This document shows positions 34,640-46,000 of a stretch of DNA of 64,000 nt, one piece after another (within the stretch, counting starts at the first letter, position 1; each line of letters opens with the position of its first letter). Source of the stretch: Klebsormidium nitens (Eukaryota; Streptophyta; Klebsormidiophyceae; Klebsormidiales; Klebsormidiaceae); assembly GCA_000708835.1 (NCBI GenBank), contig DF237373.1:6106-70105 (forward strand). The letters are read 5' to 3'. Position numbers and translations under genes: made by a program. Below the pieces are notes generated by a model, which searched no databases, was not told the DNA's origin, and was given only the letters and a program-made list of their open reading frames with translations.

Positions 34640-36867
34640 GGAGCAAAAGGGAACTGCATTTGGCCCTTGTCAAGGACAGGTTTGGCAAGACTGTTTCCGT
34701 AGAGTATGTATGAGGGACGGTGATAAATTGTAACAGCTTGGACCTGCGGTAACTCTCTAAAGCATTGTGTGGGTACAATTGTGGTCCATCTTTTGAGCCA
34801 CTGTTTCTGTAGAAACAAAGTTACCATCCTCTCGTCAGAAATGCTTTCATCAAGAAAGGCCCTTCCTTTCCTACTCTTGACGGTGGGTGCTGACATCCAA
34901 TGCTGCAGCTCCAGAAAACTGCGCGGAGAAGCCTTTCATTGTGACAATGTCGTCGCAAGCACAGAGCTATCAGAGAGCCACATTGCATGAGCTTACTCAC
35001 TGGGTTCTTACAAAGAACAAGACCAGGGCAAACTGCCTAGTTACAAATATGTCTCATGAGACTGCACCATAGCAGCTTCCAAGCATTCATGATCAAGAAC
35101 AAGTGCAAGCTGTTTGGTCATAACGTGTAAGGGAAAGTACCTATAATCCAAACAGTCTCAGAAACAGCTCATGGTGACTAGCATTTAATCCATTCCGTCA
35201 AAGATCCGAGAAAGTCAACCCAATGTTGATAGGTGCCTAATCTAGAGGTGGGCAGCCATGGGCGGACGCTTAGGTCTTGTGAAGTGAACAACAGTGTGAA
35301 ATCGTTGCCAAACTTCAGATGGGACCTTGCTTCTAGTCCCCGAGTGAACAAAAATGTCGAGAATCCGCGTATACTAACTGCAAAGCAATGCCGGTTCCTC
35401 TGCCTTCATTTCTGAAGAGAGGACTGAGCAAGATTGAGGCACATCGTCGACGCTGGCAAGTTAGTTGTGCTACAGACCTTGATGTAGAAGTGAAGAGGTC
35501 CTCGGTGTATCCTGAACCAATTTCGTTCAGCTAAAGCAAGCGCTTGGTAATTCCCCTTTCAATAAGTGCTCAGCCTATTCCTCTGACGTCAGCAAATTGG
35601 GCGCCCGATCACTGCACGCATTGTCTGTCCTAGCGCCGTTGCCACTGCTCCTCCGATTCGGCTCCCTCCCTGCCTATGCTGAGCACAATTTCTGCTGCAG
35701 CAGTAGAGGCAAATTGAGGGTGCTCGTTCTCACGTTGCACTGTCTGATGTTCTCTTCTCATAAGCCCGTACCCATCAAAGGCATGGGGCTGCTACGACAG
35801 TGTAACCTGTCGTAGGGAGCACTGAGGTGCTCGGGGATTGCACGCAAGATTGACACTATTGGGAACCTGGAGCCTGCACCAAGCAGCGCGACCCCGGTAG
35901 CAGAGACGCTGGCCTCTCGCTCCGGGACACCGGGCGAGACTCAGTGTCAACCTTGCGATTGTTTCCGGGCCAACCTTAATAGCAAAAGTATTCTCGTTTC
36001 CATGAGGTGTGAAAAGGATCAACGGTCACATGTGCTTAGTTGGCACAACGTCGCCCAATCAAAAAGCACAATTTTGGCGCGCCCTTGAGAAATCTCAACC
36101 TGTGACGTCATTGAACCCGCCGGTCCGAGCAGGCGCGGCGGCGCGGCGGGTCCGGGCGCCCGGCACGTTTGGCAGGCTGATTAATTGTTTCAAGTTTTCT
36201 TCCACTGTGCATGTGCAAAGGCGGGATTCACACAATTGCACTACGCGATTCAGTTGAGGGAAACTTCACAAAATTGCACACGTCGCAAGGTGCAATACCA
36301 TCGATTGTTGTAGGCGCGTGCATGCGACTTCATTGCGCTTTAGCTACTGGCCGTACACTGATTAAGAGATTTTTGCATCAACCGGCTAGCTATATGGTAT
36401 ACGAAGCTAGCATAATGAGAGGCCCGCGAGGCGTTTTACATGCTGCCAGCGATTCTGGGCCAAGACGTTCTTGAGAATGCTTTCATAGTCTTCAGCACGT
36501 GAATATCCTCTGGTTTCGAGAGGTTTAAGACTGAAGCTGTAAGCGTTCCCAAATCAAGTCTTCTGCACGACAACATGCCTCCGCATCTCCAATACGGCCG
36601 CTGCTCTTGCACACCTTTGCACACGATAATAATCACCCCATTCATAAGGCTCCCAATGATCTCTGGATTGGAGCCCTCATTGACATGTTGACAACCCTCA
36701 TGCCTGATCCCAAGCGCGCAGGAGATCAGCAATACGAGGACAGCATCCATGGATCGTGCAAACTTTTGCTCAGTTCTTGCTATGCCCTTTGCTGACTATG
36801 CGGTCGCATGCCTTCGGTACTCAGCGAGTGCGCGGGCTCTACTTCCCTGCTGTTCCCTTTTATATAA
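34640..36867. other. Spacer between B3 gene start and TEDC1 stop; no gene seen
   Basis: 2.2 kb between two minus-strand genes, expected to hold the B3 promoter and any 5' UTR exons. The sequence just upstream of the B3 start (TTTTGCTCCATGCAG at 34648-34634) could be an acceptor of a 5' UTR intron. Consensus motifs at 36073-36110 are listed separately. Confidence 0.55.
36073..36110. promoter_or_regulatory. E2F-like TTTGGCGC site and palindromic TGACGTCA site
   Basis: TTTGGCGC at 36073-36080 fits the E2F consensus TTTSSCGC. TGACGTCA at 36103-36110 is a perfect bZIP (CRE/TGA-type) palindrome. They sit 23 bp apart, about 1.5 kb upstream of the B3-gene ATG and 0.76 kb past the TEDC1 stop. The motif matches are seen directly; function is inferred. 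Confidence 0.4.
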
Positions 36868-39800
36868 CTATGGTTGATGGACGAGACCAGATACCAGCAC
36901 GTCTTCGACTTCTTCAAGGTGCGCGAGCATGCGCCCAAGAGCGCGCCTGCACACGAGGGACTTGTTGATCAGTGCAATGTTGCACTTTCAGACAAAACAT
37001 GAGGTTCAAACAAGGTAGATCTCTGTTCAAAGCGGAACCGAAAAGGGATTCGGCGAGCAAGCATCTGTACTGATTGCAGTTTGCACTTCGGTGACAAGAT
37101 ATCATTGAACGCTTAGCTACGAAGTCGGGTCGTGAGGAGAATGCGCCGCACGGCGTCACGACACTCACTTGTTGTCCGCCCTAGTTCGAGCGAGTTCTCG
37201 TGCGCTTGATAGAGCGAGCTTCATCAACCTGCAAACAGCAATGCGTCCTTAAAAAGAGCTCCCGCTGTTCCGCACACGTGAGCAACTTCGAGACCCTGCA
37301 CTCGCATCTCAAACAAGCTCGCGTGCAATTGCGGCTGGTCGCTGTAACCGCCTTAATATACCTACTTTTTTGCGGATTGGTGTTCCTTCCTGAACTTGCG
37401 TGTCTACTTTTGCCTCCTCTTCTACGCACGAGGCAACCATACCTAGGAGAAGGGTTACGAAGGAGCCTTTACAAAAGGCCATTAATAGAGCCTCCGCAGA
37501 TTACCCAGTTTTTCGCTGAGAAAAAGTAAAGCTCATGTAAAGACGACCCTTAGGAAACAAGCAAACGTGAGTCCAATTCCTCACCTGTCTGTTTCGAGCG
37601 GTGCGGTTGGCCCCGGGTCACCCGTTCCGGCCTTCCCTCTGACGTTCCGTCCGTCTTTGGTGACGGGCGGAATGAGGATGTGAGCGGGCCAGGCCGCTCG
37701 GGCTTCCGGCGGGACAGGAGACCCTGCAAGTAGCAGACGAGAATACTTTATGTGATGACCAACAGGCGTTGCCTCGAAAAGGATCGCTCGCGCGGTAAAA
37801 CTGGTAACTGCCATTTCTTTTCTTCCTTGCGCATGCGTGTAAATATATTTCCGACTTGAACAAAGACGCATCTGCAGCTTTATCCACGTTTGATTAACGG
37901 GAACCTCTAACGCCTTCGAAGCACTTTTTTTCATCCTTGGCTGTCCTTTTAGCCTCCCTATCCCTAAGCTTGAGTGCCCTCTAACGTCTGCGCGTTCGGA
38001 CTTCAACGTGCAGAAAGAAGAATTTACTACTTTTAGCATATGCCAACAGCGGCGTTCCGAATCCCGACCAATCCTACAGATAGTGCTGTCTATTAGATGA
38101 GCTGTCACATTCACACGCTTCTTATTGTTTTGCTCAATTCAAAGAAAACCCACCTCGGTTACAAGTGTCCGCCGCATGCGACGTGCATCCTTCCAGAAGG
38201 GCCCTGACGTCGTCCGGGAGTGACGCTCCGCTGACGTCGTGGGCCCCTGTCAGCAGATGTCGACACGTTCGAGTCTCTTCAGTCCGCGGGAATGGCGCGA
38301 GTAAATCGAGTCAAGAATTGCGAAAGCGAGGCCAGTCCATCAAAGTTGCATTTCTGCTCCAGAAAAGTTGAGTATGACTGCGCTGACACAAGCCAAACTG
38401 TGGTCCGATTCACGGCGCCAAAAATTCGGCCACCAAGCGTACGAAGCTTTACAACTATGTTGTGAACCGGACCTTGCTCCAGAATTCGACAAAGCTCTCC
38501 TTATTTGACAGCATCCCCATCAGACCAATCACGAACGCGCGCCTCGTTGTAATGCAGATCAGTGGGTGAAATCCAAACTGGAAGTTGCATTGCAAAAAGC
38601 AATGGGACGTGAGGGCAGTCGCAGTCATATCAACTTACCCGAAACCTCCGCGTCTTCTAGTACGCGCTCCAACAGCGCATCGTACGATTCCCACCCTCTC
38701 TCTCGCAGCCACTCTTCGATCTCCTCAATCCGTCGCGCCTCTTCTCCCCCTTCTTCGCCACTATCTGATCCGCATTCTAACACACCCCCCTGTTTGTGTA
38801 CCCGCTTCGAGTCTTCTATTCTGAGGTCCAATTCGCTCGTAAGCGCCGCCAAATCCGCTTCAATTGGCAACCGGGAGAATTCTTCGTCCCGGGGGGTTGG
38901 TTTTGAGTGGTGATCCGCCCCCCCGGCCTCGCGTTCGTCCACCACGCTCTCCATCCACTGCCAGAAGAGGGCCTCGTGGCGGGCGCTCTCGGCGGCGGCG
39001 GTGTGAATGGCCTCGTCGACGCTGAGCGCCTTCTCGTGGGCCTGGGCAGGGGGCGCATTCACACACTGTTTGTGCTTTTGTGGTTTCCGACACCTGGACA
39101 TGCAGGGATGCAATGAGATGTGCGGCTGACCGAGAAAGAGTCCGATTTGGGATGTCAAAAACATCGTTTCCTCGATGGAACACGTGGATATGCCATCGGA
39201 GAGTGATATTTGGGGAGGATTGAACACGAAATTCTCTGATAAAGGGACGTAATCCTTGAGCTCTTGAAGCAGGACAATTCCAACGGACAGCGGTTCGAAC
39301 TTAGCCGTTGGAACACGTCAAGACTCTGCCAGCTTGCCTCAACTAGAAGAGAAGCGACGGGGGTTAAAGTATTCGTCACCAAGAGGGTAAAGGCGGTAAG
39401 CGGATAACAAACTCATTGGAGCAACCTCCGCAATGGCGACCTGGGAGCGAACTCTTTCTACACACCGCAGTTGTATACCGAGCATCGCTTTCTTTCGTGT
39501 TCGTAAGACGCCTGATCAGAACCCCAACCCACCTCGAGGACTGACCGCTTCCTCAGCAGCTGCAGCTCGTACAGCCCGTACAAAGGCGGCGCCGGGGGGC
39601 AATTCACACCGGCCGCCGCCGCTGCTTCCACAGTCTTCGCCCGGATCTCGAGCTGGGTGTGAATAAGCTCCTGCTTCCGTTTCGCCTGGCAGGCGTCGAA
39701 GGACGCCAGGCTGCCCAGCTCGGAGCGGAGGCGGCCGTACAGGGTTAAGGCCTCGTTAACCAGCGCGTCAGCCTGCAGGGGTTGAACGAGGGTTAACGGA

Positions 39801-42389
39801 GAGGGTCAGCGCCTCCTTTAAAGAATCCTGGACCCGTTCGAAGCGGATTGAAGCATGGTTGACAAGAGCGTTAGCCTTTGGTTAATCAAGGAGCTGAGTT
39901 GAGGCGATGACTACACTTTGGAATCGTGACAAGATTCTTACCCAAATTGAGCAGTGTAAGCTGGGCACTCGAGCAACAAGGGGAGTGGGTGCAAAAGGTG
40001 TATAACGTTCAAACATGAAGGAAAGGTCATAGGAAGCCCCGGTTGGCTCGAGCATGGGTGAGAGAAGTGGAATAGGAGTCGCAGGGTGGTTCTGACCGTC
40101 TTGTCGTGCACGTTGGGCTCGACCGGAAAAGGCCAAACCTATGCTGCGGTCAAATGCACGAGGATGCGGAGCCCTGATAAAAGATGGCCAGTCGAACACT
40201 GCACCAAAGTTGGTGATTCCTTACCTTCGCTCCTCCTTCTAATCCAGTCCCCGCCTCCTTAACCCGGGCAACATGCGCTGAAACTTGAGCATAAGCATGG
40301 CGAGCAGCATTCTTCGATCTTGGGCAGTCAGTAGTATCCCCCGGGTATGAGGGCAACGGCAGCGGCACGTCCGGCGGGAGACTCTTCCGCAGGCGGGCCG
40401 TGCGGATTTGAAGGCCACGGGAGAAGACATCCGTGTGGGCGATGAGCCAACCGAGGGCTATCAGGAGGTCACTGTAAGAGTAGGGGAAGAGAGGGAAGTT
40501 GACCTGTGTGGTTAAGGTCCCTTTGAAAACGTTTTAACCTGCGTGGTTAAGGTCCGTTTTGAAACGTAAGAAACGGTCAGGGCAGTGGGAATGGAGACCA
40601 CGGGAGAAGGCGTCGGTGTGGGCAATGAGCCAACCGAGGGTTATGAAGAGGTCTCTGTAAAAGTGGGTGAAAAGAGGGAAGTTTACTGGCGTGCTTTGGA
40701 GACAATCCGACTTTCGTATGGTCGGGGCAATAAAGGGTTAAGGAGTCAATGCTGGGTCTGGTGGAGCATTCGGGGGGGGACTGTATAAAAGCTGATCCAG
40801 GGTTACGACCAGAGTAGTGGATGAGAAGCAAGATCCGCAGAGAGAGAACATGTTTGCGAAGGGGCATAGCATCGTCAAGGAAGCCTGGCCCGACAATCTT
40901 ACGGTGCGCTTATAGCAAAGGGGTCTCGCTCTATGAAAGGCAGTTCCGACAGGATCCAGAGACACCGCGAAACGCTCACCGGCTCTGAGTCTTCTCAAAA
41001 CTCTCCGCATGAGGTGTCGCTTGGCTGGAACAACCCCAAAGGCGGAGGTAGTACTCGACAAAGGCAGCGACTGCAAGAGAATAATAAAAGAAAGCTTGTA
41101 CTTGAGGCTCAGACCGGTGAAAGGTTGGTGGCTTTTTGTACGTCATTATGATTGTAAGGAATTTCAACTCTTCTGCTCTGCCGATTTGGAACAACCCCTT
41201 CGAATAATTATCTCTGGACTAGGACTTGGACTGCGGATTGCAAAGCTAAGACACTACAAAAAGTACCTGTCCACTTCTGGCCCATCAAGGATTTCAAGCC
41301 ACCCCCCCTCGCCTCTACTTAGCTATACTTTGCATAACCAACGAAAATGAATATACAAAGTCCAGAACCGGCCAACGCACTTTTCTCATGCTGCCCCTCC
41401 AAGTCCAAGTTTGCCCAGAGTTCGCTCAGGCGATCGCTGATGTCACCCTGGGGGAAGCCAGTCAGCTGGAGAAGCACGAGGCTGTGAAGGACGGGCCACA
41501 GTTTTCCTGCCTGCACGAACACATGGCGACTGTGTTAGACTGAGCAACTTTATTTCACCGTTAGCCACAGCTTTCTGAGATGACAGATTGTCAGTGACAA
41601 GCAAAGCGGTTTTTATGCCAGATGCCGTCAAGGCAATTTTGTAAGGTAGCAGATTTCGTGTCAAAAGGAATTCTTGGCCAAGGGAGAATCTCGACCACCA
41701 AGATACATTGATGCTGCTACATCATCTGGTCAAGCAGGGCTGCTCATGCAGATTGCTCCCAGCACCTAGTTGAAAGTTTTTTTGTAATGGGGGGTTTATG
41801 AACAGAAGACAGCAATGGACGTTGCACGGTTCGATTGCTGTGTTCCAAGCAATTGATGATGGCAGTATGTTGACTTCCATCTTCTCTTGAATCTCCTCAA
41901 AAGCTGCCAGTGACACAACAATCACAATGAGCACCTTCTTCTGAAAGAACTTCAGAAATCAGAAAGAATGCCAAAAGCTGAAATGCATCTGAACTACACC
42001 TTTACAAGCTCAAGCCTGACCGGCTTTTAAGACCCCCTCCTCTAAGATTTCTGGCTCAAGCCAGCTTGAAAGGTAAGCTGAATAAGACAATGCTCATACT
42101 CACAGCTTTACAAAAGATCTTATGACAAGTTTCCCAGATTCAATATTGGCTGCTGGTGAGATTCTTCAAGGAAATCTTCGAATTTGAAGATCAGCTCGAA
42201 ATGAGCTGCCTAATCATAAATGAGCAAGCCACCAGCTCAATTCGTACGAATGCAGCTTACTGCAGCTGGAGCATTGAATTTGGCCTGCCGCAGGGTCTCC
42301 GGCGTTACAGGGGGAGCACCAAGGGAGGTCAGGAGGTTGCAGACATACTCCACCGATGCTTTTACTCCTTTCTGCACGTCTGTGGCCAT
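36868..42389 (-). CDS. TEDC1: Tubulin epsilon and delta complex protein 1 (TEDC1) homologue, 10 exons, 544 aa
   Basis: Partner of delta- and epsilon-tubulin, needed in animals for stable triplet microtubules of centrioles. Exons on the minus strand: 42389-42261, 41510-41357, 41070-40980, 40471-40225, 39772-39533, 39041-38639, 38246-38154, 37723-37585, 37228-37169, 36946-36868 (TAG). Phases join throughout. Recognised blocks are LRQAKFNAP plus KLWPVLHSLVLLQ at the start, SRDLLIALGWLIAHT (compare the human LLLALSWLLA block), a coiled-coil-like segment, and HEALFWQWMESVVDE at about 309-323 (compare human RELVFWQWMDTVL). The C-terminal 120 residues are less conserved and rest on splice logic. Remembered family similarity was the only comparison available. 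It shares a 621-bp divergent promoter region with the DDX11 gene. A second copy of the exon 4 start lies in intron 3. Confidence 0.82.
40411..40684 (-). repeat. Duplicated acceptor and 5' half of TEDC1 exon 4, with a short tandem repeat between copies
   Basis: Copy A at 40411-40502 covers the true exon 4 acceptor (exon starts at 40471). Copy B at 40591-40684 is about 80% identical by eye and keeps an intact acceptor (TTTTACAG/AGACCTC, exon position 40654) in the same phase; it reads RDLFITLGWLIAHTDAFSR against RDLLIALGWLIAHTDVFSR. Between the copies, CCTGTGTGGTTAAGGTCC and CCTGCGTGGTTAAGGTCC form a 35-bp tandem pair. Confidence 0.85.
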
Positions 42390-43010
42390 CTTCCCGCAAC
42401 AGTTGCACGGATCAATTGCAGCGCATTTGGCTTGGCTTCGCTTGGCTTGCCCTTGCCTTTCTTGCTGTGGCTGTGCAGATTGGTTTTCGCGCCTTTTTAA
42501 CGAGGTTTTCACGTTGATACCTCTTTAAACCCATAGGTTTACGTGTGGTTTCGACTCGGTTTGGAGGGACAGCGGTTATAGAATCCAGCCCAATGCATGG
42601 ACAACGGTCAGGTCGAAAGCTGGCACATGAGAGTTTTGGAAACGGGCTCTCCAGGCCGTTTGAGATCCTTAACCTTCTTTCATACAGCAAGTGGGTCCAA
42701 AGTATGGTTAGTGCTAACCTCGCCATTCAGGCACCACCACCAACGGTGACCACCACCATCTTCCAAGTTCCATGACAGAGTTGAAATTGCTTTCACCGAT
42801 TTCAAATGGTCACTTTCTAAGAACAAGCACTGCCGGCTCCAGCAGTATGTTTTGTGTTTGGGAACTCAAAATGCGAGGGCCTCTCATGAACATGAGGTGC
42901 ATTGAGCGCTTTGTGGCCTTCAAGCTCCCGCTCGATCAGCGGTGGGCACATTCATGAAAGGTGTCCACGGCCTTTGAAAGGATGCCAAGAAAGAAGAAAT
43001 AGGTGGTGCA
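42390..43010. promoter_or_regulatory. Divergent promoter region between TEDC1 and DDX11/CHL1
   Basis: 621 bp separate the two ATGs, which face away from each other. No further gene fits, so both promoters must overlap or abut here unless 5' UTR introns extend them. I see no convincing TATA box. Co-regulation of the two genes is an inference from the arrangement. Confidence 0.55.
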
Positions 43011-46000
43011 ATGGGGCCAACTGAAAAGGTTTCTGAGATCGCTGACGGTATGAGGATCACTGAAACTGGAGTGACACCACCCCTTTCAGTTCACCGCACG
43101 CACTTTCCCGCTTTCCCCTTCAAGCCTTATGGCATCCAGAAGGATTTCATGGGTGCGATCTATAAGACGCTTGATCTGAATGGGATTGGCATCTTCGAGA
43201 GTCCAACGGGGACGGGCAAAACGCTAAGCCTGATTTGCAGTTCGCTGCAGTGGTTACAAGACCAGCAGTTGAAAGTGGAGGAAGAAAAGGCTAAGCAGGA
43301 TGCATTGGATGATAAGTCAACGGAGCCTGATTGGATGAAAGACTTTGGGACGAAGAAGGATGAGATCAACAAAAAGCAGAAGGATGAGAGGAAGGAGAAG
43401 AGGAGGGCACGCCTGGCAAAAGAGGCCGCAAGGTTGAAAGCTGAAACTCAGAAGGCTGCGGGTTGCGGTACGAAATCAGAAATGGAGGGGTCAATAGGAG
43501 ACTCGGATGATGCCTTTGTCCTTGATGAATGGGAGAGCGATACTGAGAAGGCACCGGGGAGCGCAAGGAAAAGGAAGAAGGGCGTGACGGTTGATAGCAG
43601 TGATGAGAGCGAATCTGATGAGGAGACTGAAACAAAAACAAAGGTGGGACCCTGAGACAGTGGGAGCCTCTTATCCTCTAAGGGATTTGAGTGAGTTCCT
43701 TGCCTAGACGTGTTGATTCCATAGAGAACTCTCGAAATCTACCGCATACAATCACTCACGCAAGTACCCAGGTGTTTGAGGTTCTCGCACAAACAATTGT
43801 AGGCATGATAAGAAGCACTCTTTTTGTTTCACTCTTCTGATGTCTCTTCTGCGGTCTGTATTCGTTGCCATAGTCTCAACGCTCTAATGCGTCAATGGAA
43901 GCACCTAAGTCGCTTGTGATCGATGTTCGAGTGGTGTTGCAGTATCAAGTCATTACAAAATGGATGTTGCAAATAGCAGATATATCACTCAATTTACTAC
44001 TTTTGTTGGCCAGGTCTACTTCTGCAGCAGGACCCACTCTCAGCTCTCTCAGTTCATTGGAGAGCTCAAGAGGACCAGCTTCACCCAATCCGAACTCCAA
44101 ACAACCTCCATCGCATCACGAAAGAACCTGTGCATCAATGAAGGTAGAATCCTCACTCTCAACACTGTCCTGCTTTTTCTGCGTGATTCGCTTTTGAGGG
44201 TCTTGCTTTTTGCAGTTGGCTTGATAAAATGAATGTGGTATTCAATGGATGTATTGGGTAGTTCGGGTGGAATACTTTCTCACCGGACTCAGTTTCCGTT
44301 CATGTGCCATCAGTGAAAGCGACCTAGATGAAACGGAAGGTCAACCCGTCATCTTAGGGGTCAACCAAGTCAGGCCTGATCTCCAGATTTAGATTATCCC
44401 AGATGTTTTTCACAATATTCCGTGGTCCCTGTAGACATCTAATCCCTTCCTTGAAGTAACTAAGTCATCCACGGACTTTCCTCTTTGGCTTCAACATCCG
44501 ACTTGCGACCTTGTCCCAGCTGTGCTCAAGTAACAACCGTTCTCTACTTCGATCACTCGAATCCATCACCAGATCCATCACGAAACCCATTACTAACCCC
44601 ACCGCATCGATCAATCCACCGGGTTGACTAGATTCAACAGTCACCCCTCGAATCAACCACTAACCACTCCCAAAACCCTTTCCAGCTGTGCTCCGCCTCG
44701 GCAGCACCACCCGTATCAACGAGCGCTGCCTCGAGCTCCAAAAGGACAAAGCAAAGTCCTCTTCCGCCAAACTCGCCCAAACCGCATTGGGAGGGAAGTC
44801 TAAAGCTTCCAAAGGGGGCTGCCCTTATCTCGCCCAACCGAAGCTGCAGCGGAGCTTCAAGGACCACGTGCTAGAATTTGAGCCGTTGGATATCGAGGAC
44901 CTGGCACGCCTGGGCCGTCGGATCGGGACCTGTCCGTACTACGGGGCGAGGAAAGTGCTGCCGACAGCGGACTTGGTCGCGTTGCCATACCAGTCGATAC
45001 TGCACAAGTGAGGACTTTTTGCATCGACTCACGGACTTGTTTGGACGGTGGTCATGCTACGAAGGTGGAGCCACTCTTAGATACAATTTTTCAACGAGCA
45101 TGGTCACGGCTGGTTCGTCCGGTTAAAGGCGGCGATCATCGTTTCCTTCCTTCTCTTTGGGTTGAGGAAGAAAGGGATCATGCGACGTTCTTATAGAAGA
45201 GAAAGTTCAAATGCTCGAACAAGTTGCAGGTGTCGCTGAACGACGAAGCCGACTATCCGGCCACTTCCACTTCAATTCGCTCCTGATTCACTCAATTTGT
45301 GGACTCACGTCTTTCGACCGCCTAGATGAAGATCACCATCTTAGATTTTGTGGGTCCACAAAGTAAGTGTAGGACGTGCATATGGAAGTCCAAGTTGGTC
45401 GTTTCTCGGATCCGGTCCGTCTAGAAAAACCGACTCAACCTCACGGCGTCCATCGTTTTCGAGCTTTGACAGCCGAGGCCTACTTTTTTGAACGGTCAGT
45501 ATTTCCACCCTCTCTTCACAATAAGAGGGACCGCATGACGATTTGAACTCCTGCCCAGGCCGACGCGTGAGTCGCTGGGCATCAGCCTGAAGGACAGCGT
45601 GGTCATTGTCGACGAGGCGCACAATCTAGTAGACGCTGTCACCGCCATCCACAGCAGCCTCATCACTGGACAGCAGGTGCGGACTTCTCTTGTTTCTAAA
45701 TTGACTAAGGGACTAGTGAAGTAACGGGAGTGACTGAGTGACGGGTAAAGTTGGTCTGGGGTTTTAGGGTGGGTGTAGGTGGATCGTGTCATTGCTATGG
45801 TTAGATTTTTTTGTTGTTACGCTCGTGTTTGCCCCGAGTACGATCTTTTCTCGACATGAAGTAGAGATATATATTAGGTGGGGCACCATTGTACGTACCG
45901 TGCTTCGCAGCCGAACGTCCTCCGAAGCCGCCGTTTGAAATTTGGTGCAAGTGCTTTCCCGATGGTTTTTGAAGAAATAGTCAGTATTTTTGGAGTTCAG

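Noticed and set aside
36871-37002. Plus-strand frame starting MDETRYQHVFDFFKV after a TATATAA word
   Set aside because: It is the reverse of the last TEDC1 exon, whose phase and stop fit the gene model.
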